Shown: in pieces, positions 34,523 to 41,746 of the stretch
How positions within the stretch are numbered: the first letter of the stretch is position 1
How the letters are laid out: each line of letters begins with the position of its first letter
Assembly: GCF_014199525.1 (NCBI RefSeq)
Contig: NZ_JACHNU010000001.1
Location: 1,714,182-1,778,181 of the forward strand
Length of the DNA: 64,000 bases
Source: Conexibacter arvalis
Lineage (GTDB): Bacteria > Actinomycetota > Thermoleophilia > Solirubrobacterales > Solirubrobacteraceae
Direction: 5' to 3'
Notes under the pieces: model-generated
Database searches by the model: none
Told to the model about the DNA's origin: nothing
Seen by the model: only the letters and a program-made list of their open reading frames with translations
Program-made: the position numbers and the translations under genes

Positions 34523-36277
34523 ATGCTGGCCGAGGACCCACCGCAGCCGCAGCCGCAGCCGCAGCCGGCTGCCGCGCTCCGGCGCGAGCGCGGTGCGCTG
34601 GCGGCGGCGGGGCTCACCGGCGGGCCGGCCGAGCTGATCGACTTCCTGCTGCCGCTGTGGGCCGGGATCGCGCTCGGCGCCAGCGCGACGGAGGTCGGGC
34701 TGCTGGTCGCGCTCGAGATGGCCGTCTCGCTCGTCGCCCGGCCGATCGCGGGCGTCCTCGCCGACACGCGCGAGCGGCGCACCGTCGCGAGCGCCGGCGC
34801 GCTCCTCTACGCGCTCTCGTGCGCCGGCTACGCAACCGCCGGCTCGATCGGTCACGCGTACGCGGCGGCGGCGCTCGGCGGCGTCGGCGGCGCGTTCCTG
34901 TGGGTGGCGCTGCGGGCGATCGTGAGCGAGCGGCTGCAGGAGGACACGGCCGTCTACCCGCGCCTCATGTCGGCGACCGAGACCGGCACGTGGGTCGCCT
35001 TCGTCTGCGGCTTCACGCTGCTCGACCTGATCGACTTCGAGGGCCTCTTCGCCGGCTGCGCGCTCGCCTGCCTCGTCGCCGCCGTCTGGCTGCTGGCGAG
35101 CCCGCCGCGCGAGCTCGCGCTCGCCGGCGCGGGCGCCGGCGCGGCCGGCGTGGGCGTGGCCGGCGTGGGCGTGGCCGGCGCCGGCGCGGCCGGCGTGGGC
35201 GCGGCGGATCGGGGCGCGGCTGGCGCCGACGCGGCCGGCGCCGATGCCGCCGGCGTCGCGACGGCGGGCGGGCACGGGGGCGCGCTCGGCGCGGTCGGGC
35301 GGCGGCTGCGTCCGATGCTGCTCGCCGTCGCGTTCACGATGGCCGCCGAGGCCGCGGTCGGGCTGCTGCTCCTGCTCCACCTCCAACGCGGCTTCGAGCT
35401 GGAGGTCGTCGAGATCGCGTTCGTCTTCCTCCCGGGTGCGATCGCGATGTCGCTGCTGCCCGAGCGGATCCACCGGCTGGTCCTGCGCTTCGGCCGGGCG
35501 CGCGTGCTGGCGGCCGGGTCGATCGCCAGCGGCTGCTTCGCGCTGACGCTCGCGTGGGCGCCGAACCCGGTTGCGATCGCCGGGCTGTGGGTCCTGAGCG
35601 GCCTCGCGTGGGCGGCGGTGATGCCGATCCAGCAGGCCGTGATCGCCGAGGCCTCCGGCGAGCGGGTTGGCCGCGGCATGGGCCTCTACGAGTCGGCGGC
35701 GCTGGCCGGCGGCTTCGTCGGCTCGCTCGGCGCCGGCCTGCTCTACGACGCCGCCTCGTGGCAGGCCGCATGCGTCGTCGCGGCCGCGGTGATCGCCTCC
35801 GGGGCGGTGATCGTCCCCCGCTCGGTCCGGATGCTCGGGGTCGCCGACGTCCCGGTCGAGCGTGGCGCCGACGTCGGGGAGGAATGCCGTTCTGGGGGTG
35901 ATATCCACCCCCAGAACGCCACTCCTCCCGCCGACGCGCGGGACGGGCAGGCGCCGGGGGGATCGCCTGCGGCCGAGCCGGCGCCGCCGCGTCCGCCCGC
36001 GACGACCGGCTCGCGGCTGCGCGACCTCCGCTCGCACGCGCTGCTGTACCTCGTCGCCCAGGTCTCGCTCGTGCTGGTCGGCTCCTCGTGGCTGTTCGAT
36101 CTCGCAAGCGGCGACGGGTCGCTGCTGAACGGCGGCGGCGGGGAGGGGCTCGACGGGGTGCTGACCGGCGTCGGGCGCGTCTGGACGGTCGTGCTGGCCT
36201 GCGACGCCCTCTGGACGCTTGCGGTGGTCGCGCGCGCTCGCGCTCGCGCCCGCGCCCGCGCCCGGCGCGAACGCTAG
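34523..36277 (+). CDS. MFS transporter with low-complexity loop and C-terminal membrane extension
   Basis: This 584-residue protein has a Gln/Pro-rich start (PQPQPQPQP), then an MFS core. The first half runs from ELIDFLLPLWAGIALGASA with motif A-like RPIAGVLADTRERRTVA. The central cytoplasmic loop is expanded by about 50 residues of Ala/Gly/Val repeats (DNA 35122-35276). The second half ends near SVRMLGVADVP. About 130 further residues follow: a linker encoded by a near-perfect hairpin (35877-35929), then two extra predicted helices (LLYLVAQVSLVLVGSSWLF and VGRVWTVVLACDALWTLAVV) and a run of alternating Arg and Ala. The extension is unusual and may be a later fusion. Substrate is unknown. Confidence 0.82.
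   Translation: MLAEDPPQPQPQPQPAAALRRERGALAAAGLTGGPAELIDFLLPLWAGIALGASATEVGLLVALEMAVSLVARPIAGVLADTRERRTVASAGALLYALSCAGYATAGSIGHAYAAAALGGVGGAFLWVALRAIVSERLQEDTAVYPRLMSATETGTWVAFVCGFTLLDLIDFEGLFAGCALACLVAAVWLLASPPRELALAGAGAGAAGVGVAGVGVAGAGAAGVGAADRGAAGADAAGADAAGVATAGGHGGALGAVGRRLRPMLLAVAFTMAAEAAVGLLLLLHLQRGFELEVVEIAFVFLPGAIAMSLLPERIHRLVLRFGRARVLAAGSIASGCFALTLAWAPNPVAIAGLWVLSGLAWAAVMPIQQAVIAEASGERVGRGMGLYESAALAGGFVGSLGAGLLYDAASWQAACVVAAAVIASGAVIVPRSVRMLGVADVPVERGADVGEECRSGGDIHPQNATPPADARDGQAPGGSPAAEPAPPRPPATTGSRLRDLRSHALLYLVAQVSLVLVGSSWLFDLASGDGSLLNGGGGEGLDGVLTGVGRVWTVVLACDALWTLAVVARARARARARARRER
35122..35276 (+). repeat. GC-rich in-frame low-complexity repeat in MFS loop
   Basis: This stretch consists of imperfect repeats of GGCCGGCGTGGGCGT-like units encoding Ala-Gly-Val runs. 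It lies in the loop between the two MFS halves, so length changes in multiples of three should be tolerated. Slippage makes it a likely variable site between strains. Confidence 0.7.
35877..35929. repeat. 53-nt near-perfect hairpin inside the MFS coding sequence
   Basis: The 24-nt arms 35877-35900 and 35906-35929 pair at 22 of 24 positions around the loop ATATC. The inner 13 pairs (CGTTCTGGGGGTG with CACCCCCAGAACG) are perfect. The element lies exactly where the MFS core ends and the unusual C-terminal extension begins. It is in frame and contains no stop. Confidence 0.8.
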
Positions 36278-36326
36278 GAGCCGGGCTCCTCTCCCGCGCC
36301 ACGCGACGCGGCGGCGCCGGCCCCGC

Positions 36327-37130
36327 TCAGCGGCTCTGCCGCTCGCCGCGGCGCGCCAGCCGCCGCGCGCGCAGCGGCTCGCCGGCCTCGTCGCGGTTCG
36401 GCGCGCCGCCGATCAGGTCGAGCAGGCGGTCGCGGTGGACGGCGAACGGGCGCTCCGGGGAGAAGCGCTTGCGGGCGCGCTCGAGCTTCGCCCCGCGGTA
36501 GCGCCAGCGCGCCCACGGCGAGTCGGGCGTCGCCAGCCGGCAGGCGGTGTAGAGCCCGATGAACGGCAGGTGCAGGGCGACGATTCCGAGCACGAAGCGA
36601 CCCTTCATGAAGGTGATCCCGGAGAGCAGGACGAGCAGCAGAACGGCGCCGATCGAGGCGAAGACGCCGCCCGCGTCGCCGAGGCCGACCGGGCGCACGC
36701 CCATCGCGACGATCGTCGCGAAGACGGTCGCGAGCACGACGGCGTCGAGCGAGCTGCGTCCCTCCTTCGCCCAGTAGACGTCCTCGAGGTGGAGCCACAG
36801 CGCGAACTCGTCGAGCGTCAGCCCGGCGCCGATCCCGAAGCCGATCGCCGTGATCTGCATCCACGGCTCCTTGAACTCGGTCGCGAAGCCGACGAAGCCG
36901 GAGATCAGCAGCAGCGAGATCCCCCACACCAGGTGGTGGATGTGGAGGCCGGCGCCGGTTCTGACGCTGCCGGGCCACCAGCTGACCCGCTCGCTGCGCA
37001 TCAGGCGCGCGCTCGTGCGGATGAAGCCGAACGACAGCAGGAACGAGATCAGCACGAGCAGTGCCGGCCCGCGCGGCGAGTCGGGCGAGAGGTCGAGGTC
37101 GAACGTGATGCCGGCGAAGAGCGGGAACAT
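36327..37130 (-). CDS. Conserved-looking integral membrane protein with His-rich motif
   Basis: This 267-residue protein has about seven predicted helices. Notable motifs are GLHIHHLVWGISLLLISGF, in a helix with an HIHH cluster, and GAGLTLDEFALWLHLEDVYW, with several acidic residues and His in or near a membrane segment. These could bind a metal. The C-terminus (about 55 residues) is basic. I do not recognise a named family, though such HxHH and DEFALWL patterns look conserved by design. It lies between an MFS gene (convergent) and yihY. No Shine-Dalgarno is obvious before the ATG at 37130. Confidence 0.75.
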   Translation of the reverse strand: MFPLFAGITFDLDLSPDSPRGPALLVLISFLLSFGFIRTSARLMRSERVSWWPGSVRTGAGLHIHHLVWGISLLLISGFVGFATEFKEPWMQITAIGFGIGAGLTLDEFALWLHLEDVYWAKEGRSSLDAVVLATVFATIVAMGVRPVGLGDAGGVFASIGAVLLLVLLSGITFMKGRFVLGIVALHLPFIGLYTACRLATPDSPWARWRYRGAKLERARKRFSPERPFAVHRDRLLDLIGGAPNRDEAGEPLRARRLARRGERQSR

Positions 37131-37181
37131 CTGCGCCGAGAAGGGTAGGGCGTCGGGCGACGGGCGCCCGACGCCCCGACG

Positions 37182-38270
37182 CTACGGCTTCGGCGCCTGG
37201 CGCGGCTCGAGCTGCAGCTCGCGTGCCGCCTCGGGCTGGCCCGACTCCAGCTCCCGCTGCCGCTCCAGCTCGGCGTCGAGCTCGACGCCGAACAGCAGCG
37301 CGAGGTTGGCGATCCACAGCCACACGAGGAAGACGATCACGCCGCCGAGCGCTCCGTACGTCGCGTTGTAGCTGCCGAAGTTGGCGACGTAGAAGGCGAA
37401 GCCGGCGGAGGCGAGGATCAGCGCGAGCAGGCCGAGCGCCGAGCCCGGCGTGATCCAGCGGAACGTCGGGTGCTTGACGTTCGGCCCGACGTAGGTCAGC
37501 AGCGCGATCATGACCGTCGCGATCAGCAGCATCACCGGCCACTTCGCGATGCTCCAGACGTCGACGGCGGTGCCGCCGAGGCCGATCGTGTCGCCGAGCG
37601 AGCGCGCGATCGAGCCGCTCACGACGAAGCCGATCGCCAGCGCGGCTATCAGCACGACCATCACGGCGGTGACGGCGAGCTGGAGCGGGCGCAGCTTCCA
37701 GAACGGACGTCCCTCCTCGACGTCGTAGACGGCGTTGGAGGCGCGCATGAACGCGCCGATGTAGCCGGAGGCCGTCCACAGCGCCGTCAGGAGGCCGACG
37801 CCGAGCAGCGCTCCCGCGCCGCCCTTGTTTCTGACGACGCCGGTGATCGATCTCTCGAGCGTGTCGGCGCTCGAGCCCGGCGCGACGTCGCGGATGATGT
37901 CGAGCATCGCGTTGACGGTGCGCGGATACTCGCCGAACAGGCCGATCAGCGCGACGAAGACGAGCAGCAGCGGGAACAGCGACAGCACGCTGTAGTAGGT
38001 CAGCGCCGCGGCCCAATCCTGCAGGCCGTCGTCCTTGAACTCCTTGCCGGTCCGCTTCAGCGTCGCCAGCCAGCCGCGCGGCTCGATGTCGGTCGGCGAC
38101 TCCGGCGGCGTCTCGCCGCGCTCGGCGGCGGCGCGCGCCCGCTCGCGGTCGCTGTCGAGCACGTCGGCCGATTCGCCGGGCCGGCGCTCGACCTCGGGCG
38201 CGGTGCCGGGCGCGGTCCCGCCGCGCAGGCGGCCGACGAGACCGCCGGTGCGGTGTCGGGTGCGTGCCAT
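37182..38270 (-). CDS. YihY/BrkB family inner-membrane protein
   Basis: This 362-residue protein has a charged N-terminus of about 75 residues, then the YihY/virulence factor BrkB domain with six helices. Diagnostic segments are DWAAALTYYSVLSLFPLLLV, SRSITGVVRN-like helical linker, YDVEEGRPFWKLRPLQL, and the C-terminal NFGSYNATYGALGGVIVFLVWLW, which is highly typical. The C-terminal tail is Glu/Gln-rich. GGAGGA precedes the ATG at 38270. It is the last gene of a Holin-X / DUF3618 / YihY unit often seen together in actinobacteria. Function is not established. Confidence 0.92.
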   Translation of the reverse strand: MARTRHRTGGLVGRLRGGTAPGTAPEVERRPGESADVLDSDRERARAAAERGETPPESPTDIEPRGWLATLKRTGKEFKDDGLQDWAAALTYYSVLSLFPLLLVFVALIGLFGEYPRTVNAMLDIIRDVAPGSSADTLERSITGVVRNKGGAGALLGVGLLTALWTASGYIGAFMRASNAVYDVEEGRPFWKLRPLQLAVTAVMVVLIAALAIGFVVSGSIARSLGDTIGLGGTAVDVWSIAKWPVMLLIATVMIALLTYVGPNVKHPTFRWITPGSALGLLALILASAGFAFYVANFGSYNATYGALGGVIVFLVWLWIANLALLFGVELDAELERQRELESGQPEAARELQLEPRQAPKP

Positions 38271-38282
38271 CCGTCCGTCCTC

Positions 38283-38645
38283 CTAGCGTCCCGTCATGCG
38301 GCCGAGCAGGAAGCCCGCGGCGGCCGCGCCGAGCGCGATCAGCGGCAGCGGGTGTGCTCTCGCCTGCTCCGCGGCGGCGTGGGATGCCTGCGTAGCGCGG
38401 TCGCTCGCGGCGGGGCCGGCGGCTTCGGCGCGGTGCATCAGCGCCGCCCTCCGCTCCATGGCCCGCCGCCTGGCCACCGCGATCCGCTCGCGTGCCTGCT
38501 GCTTGACGTCGGTCTTCGCCGCCAGCGCGGCGACGGTGTCGCCCAGCTCGACGCGCGTCGCCTCGATCTGCTGGCGGATGCGGACAGGATCGCCTTCGGC
38601 GATGATCAGTGTTGGCGTGCCGTCCGTGCGCGGGTCGTCGCCCAT
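38283..38645 (-). CDS. DUF3618 family protein
   Basis: This 120-residue protein has the DUF3618 hallmark in the N-terminal half: DPVRIRQQIEATRVELGDTV followed by AALAAKTDVKQQARER. A middle coiled-coil-prone helix follows, and the C-terminus has one membrane anchor (PLPLIALGAAAAGFLLGRM). GGAGG precedes the ATG at 38645. It overlaps the upstream Holin-X gene by 40 nt and ends 12 nt before yihY. Function is unknown. The helical form and anchor suggest an envelope-associated protein. Confidence 0.88.
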   Translation of the reverse strand: MGDDPRTDGTPTLIIAEGDPVRIRQQIEATRVELGDTVAALAAKTDVKQQARERIAVARRRAMERRAALMHRAEAAGPAASDRATQASHAAAEQARAHPLPLIALGAAAAGFLLGRMTGR

Positions 38646-39055
38646 TGCACGTCCTCCTTCACGGTCTCGACGGTCTGCTCGGGAAGCGGCGGCGTCGCTC
38701 TCCTCACCTGGCGCCTGCCGGCCAGCGCCGCGACGCCCGCGACGAGGAACAGCACGGCGGCGACGATCAGCGCCGCGAGCCAGCTCGCGACGGCGAGGCT
38801 GAGCGCGAGGATCGCCGCCGCGACGAGCGCGCCGACGCCGTACAGCGCGCACACGGCGGCGCCGCCGAACATCCCGGCACCCCTGCTCGCGCGTCTGCCC
38901 TTCTCGGCCAGCTCGGCCTTGGCGAGCGCGACCTCCTCCCGCATCAGCAGCGAGGTCTGGTCCGAGAGGCGCCGCAGCAGCTGCGCCATCGGAAGCTGCG
39001 AGAGCTCCGCCTCTGTCGTGCGCGGCCCTGCTCCGTTCGTGCCGATGCCGCTCAT
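38606..39055 (-). CDS. Actinobacterial Holin-X family protein (Phage_holin_3_6)
   Basis: This 149-residue membrane protein has an N-terminal amphipathic helix (LLRRLSDQTSLLMREEVALA), two hydrophobic helices (about residues 60-83 and 88-112) and a basic, then polar tail. This matches the Holin-X/DUF1469-like family, which is chromosomal and not a true phage holin. A strong Shine-Dalgarno (GGAGGTGACC) precedes the ATG at 39055. It is the first gene of the Holin-X / DUF3618 / YihY unit. Confidence 0.88.
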   Translation of the reverse strand: MSGIGTNGAGPRTTEAELSQLPMAQLLRRLSDQTSLLMREEVALAKAELAEKGRRASRGAGMFGGAAVCALYGVGALVAAAILALSLAVASWLAALIVAAVLFLVAGVAALAGRRQVRRATPPLPEQTVETVKEDVQWATTRARTARQH

Positions 39056-39268
39056 CTACGGTCACCTCCGGGGGTTTGCCGACGGCCCTCGTGTACCCGC
39101 CCTGCGGCCGGCGACACGCACGTCCGGGCGCACTGACACGCGACGCTCGACGGCGCCTCCGCTGTCGCCGGAGGCCGCGCTACGCTGGAGGACGTCCGCG
39201 CGGAAACGCCGCCCCGCGCCGCCGTCCCGTCTTTCGATGCCGGAGCGCCCCCTGCGCGGACGATCGTC

Positions 39269-40168
39269 ATGCGCAGGTCGCCAACCGTCATCACGCTGCT
39301 CGTCGCGCTCGCGCTGATCGCCCTGCCGGTCGCCGCCCACGCCTTCGCGCGGACCTCCGCGCCGGCGGCCGAGCGGGGGCCGGGGGAGCCGGGCCGCGCG
39401 TCCGCACCGACCGCCGCTGCCGTCGGCGGCGCGCCGGCCGCCTCCCGCGCACGGGCGGCGGCGAGCGAATCGAGCCCCCTGGCCGGCCCGCCGGCGCCCG
39501 AGCACGGCGCCGAGATCCTGCTCGCGCCGCAGGTCGCGCCGCCGTTCGCGAACGCCCGCGCGGTGCGCAGAGCGGCGCGCGCGGCGGCGCTCGCCGCGGC
39601 CGCCGCCGAGGAGGCCGACGTGCTCGTCGACAAACGGCGGGGCCTCGGCGCCCGCTACCGCCCCCGCGACCTCGTCGTCCCGCGGGTCGCCTTCCTCGCC
39701 GGCACCTCGCGGGAGGGCCGCCACCTGCGCCGTCCCGCCGCCCGCGCGCTGGAGCGGATGTTCGCCGCCGCCCGCCGCGACGGCGTGCGGCTGGCGGGCG
39801 TCTCGGGCTTCCGCAGCTTCGCCTCGCAGCGCGACCTGTTCGCCGGCTACGCGCGCGAGCGCGGCGTCGAGAACGCCGCGCACGTCAGCGCCCGCGCCGG
39901 CCACAGCGAGCACCAGACCGGGCTCGCGGTCGACATATCTGGCGCGAGCGGCCGCTGCGCCGCGACCGCCTGCTTCGCCGGCACGCGGCCCGCGCGCTGG
40001 CTCGCCGGCCATGCCCACGAGCACGGCTTCGTCGTCCGCTACCCGCGCGGGCGCGAGCACGTCACCGGGTACGACTACGAGCCGTGGCACCTCCGCTACG
40101 TCGGCGCCGCGCTCGCCCGCGAGGTCCGCGACAGCGGCCGCACGCTCGACGAGCTGCTGCCCCGCTGA
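39269..40168 (+). CDS. M15B D-alanyl-D-alanine carboxypeptidase family protein
   Basis: This 299-residue secreted protein begins with a signal peptide (VITLLVALALIALPVAAHA). A 100-residue Ala-rich linker precedes the VanY-type catalytic domain, with VSGFRSFASQRDLFAGYARE, zinc motif SARAGHSEHQTGLAVDIS (His and Asp ligands) and YDYEPWHLRYVG (catalytic Glu and third His). It would trim the terminal D-Ala from peptidoglycan stems outside the membrane. No Van resistance genes are nearby, so a wall-remodelling role is likely. A convergent hairpin terminator follows. Confidence 0.92.
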   Translation: MRRSPTVITLLVALALIALPVAAHAFARTSAPAAERGPGEPGRASAPTAAAVGGAPAASRARAAASESSPLAGPPAPEHGAEILLAPQVAPPFANARAVRRAARAAALAAAAAEEADVLVDKRRGLGARYRPRDLVVPRVAFLAGTSREGRHLRRPAARALERMFAAARRDGVRLAGVSGFRSFASQRDLFAGYARERGVENAAHVSARAGHSEHQTGLAVDISGASGRCAATACFAGTRPARWLAGHAHEHGFVVRYPRGREHVTGYDYEPWHLRYVGAALAREVRDSGRTLDELLPR

Positions 40169-40232
40169 GCGCAGCCGCCTCGTCCGGGTGACCCCGGAAT
40201 CGCCGCCACGGCGGTCGATCCCGCGGTCATCG

Positions 40233-40255
40233 CTCACCCTCGACCTGAGGGTGAG
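40233..40255. terminator. Bidirectional hairpin terminator
   Basis: CTCACCCTC-GACCT-GAGGGTGAG forms a perfect 9-bp stem between the convergent VanY gene (stop at 40168) and acyl-CoA dehydrogenase gene (stop at 40264). The U-tract is weak on both strands. Confidence 0.65.
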
Positions 40256-40263
40256 GTCCGTCG

Positions 40264-41520
40264 CTATCTGACGTGCACGCCCGAGATCGCGCGCGCGATC
40301 ACGAGCCGCTGGATCTCCGAGGTGCCCTCGAAGATCGTGTAGATCTTCGCGTCGCGGTGCCAGCGCTCGACCGGGTACTCGCGCGTGTAGCCGTTGCCGC
40401 CAAGGATGTGGATCGCGCGCTCGGTCGCCCACACCGCGACCTCGCCGGCCTTCAGCTTCGACATCGACCCCTCGGCGTTTCTGAACGGGATCTGGTTGCG
40501 GCCCATCCAGGAGGCGCGCCAGACGAGCAGGCGGGCGGCGTCGATCTCGAGCTTCATGTCGGCGAGCGCGAACGCGATCGCCTGGTTCTCGATGATCGGC
40601 CGGCCGAACTGGACGCGCTCTCTCGCGTAGTCGAGCGCGTACTCGTAGGCGGCGCGCGCGATCCCGAGCGCCTGCGCCCCGACCGTCGGGCGCGACGCCT
40701 CGAAGGTCGCCATCGCCGCCTGGCCGCGTGACTTTCTCCCCTCGCGGGCGCGCGCGAGCCGCTCGTCGAGCTTCTCCTTGCCGCCGAGCAGGCAGGAGCC
40801 GGGGATGCGGCAGTCGTCGAGGAAGACGTCGGAGGTGTGCGAGGCGCGCAGGCCGTGCTTTCTCAGCTTCGTGCCCATCACGAGGCCGGGGGTGTTCGGC
40901 GGGATCACGAACGACGCCTGTCCGCGCGCGCCGAGCTCGGGCTCGACCGAGGCGACGACGACGTGGACGTTGGCGATGCCGCCGTTGGTCGCCCACGCCT
41001 TCTGGCCGTTGAGCACCCATGTGTCGGTCGCCGCGTCGTACTTCGCGCGCGTGCGCAGCGCCGAGACGTCGGAGCCGGCGTCGGGCTCGGAGACGCAGAA
41101 GCAGGCGACCTGCGGGTCCTCGGGCGTGCCGAAGCACTGCGGGATCCACTCGCCGATCTGCTCTCCGGTGCCGTTGGCGAGGATGCCGGCGGCGGCGAGT
41201 CCGGAGCCCATGATCGCCATGCCGATGCCGGCATCGCCCCAGAACAGCTCCTCGTTGACGATCGGCAGCGTCAGGCCGCTCGGGTCGGCGAAGAACTGCG
41301 CGAGGCCCTCGAAGCCGTAGAGGCCGATCTTGGCGGCCTCCTGGATGATCGGCCACGGCGTCTCCTCGCGCTCGTCCCACTCCGAGGCGGCGGGGCGGAC
41401 GACGTTCGCGGCGAAGCCGTGCACCCAGTCGCGCACGTCCTTCTGGTCCTGCGTCAGCTCCAGCGAGAACGGGACGCCGTCGGCGTCGGGGGTCTCGGGC
41501 AGCTGCGTGATCGCTTCCAT
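40264..41520 (-). CDS. Acyl-CoA dehydrogenase
   Basis: This 418-residue FAD enzyme oxidises acyl-CoA to enoyl-CoA. Signature motifs are [18 protein letters not shown] in the FAD-binding middle domain, [14 protein letters not shown], and the C-terminal [20 protein letters not shown] followed by [13 protein letters not shown], with the catalytic base Glu in FEGTSE. A charged insert [17 protein letters not shown] in the mid region is longer than usual. The ATG at 41520 follows a GAGGA at wider spacing. No other beta-oxidation genes are adjacent, so its chain-length or branched-chain preference is unknown. Confidence 0.93.
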   Translation of the reverse strand: MEAITQLPETPDADGVPFSLELTQDQKDVRDWVHGFAANVVRPAASEWDEREETPWPIIQEAAKIGLYGFEGLAQFFADPSGLTLPIVNEELFWGDAGIGMAIMGSGLAAAGILANGTGEQIGEWIPQCFGTPEDPQVACFCVSEPDAGSDVSALRTRAKYDAATDTWVLNGQKAWATNGGIANVHVVVASVEPELGARGQASFVIPPNTPGLVMGTKLRKHGLRASHTSDVFLDDCRIPGSCLLGGKEKLDERLARAREGRKSRGQAAMATFEASRPTVGAQALGIARAAYEYALDYARERVQFGRPIIENQAIAFALADMKLEIDAARLLVWRASWMGRNQIPFRNAEGSMSKLKAGEVAVWATERAIHILGGNGYTREYPVERWHRDAKIYTIFEGTSEIQRLVIARAISGVHVR

Positions 41521-41746
41521 GGCGGCGAATCCTCTTCCGAACGGGGGCGTTTCGACGTCGTGTCAGGCGGCAGGGTAGCGCCGCCGGCTGGCCGGCGAGC
41601 CAGTCTGCGGTCGGGGCGCGAGGGCGTGATCGGGCGCGGCGCTGTCGGTCGCGGCCGATGTCGTGACGATGACCTTGGCTGGCTCGGGCACCGCGTGCCC
41701 GGTAGGTTGGCGCCCGGCTCTTCAATCCAGAAGAAGGGGTAACGAC

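Noticed and set aside
38606-39055. Reading the Holin-X gene as a prophage remnant
   Set aside because: Phage_holin_3_6/Holin-X genes are chromosomal in actinobacteria and co-occur with DUF3618 and YihY. No phage genes are nearby.
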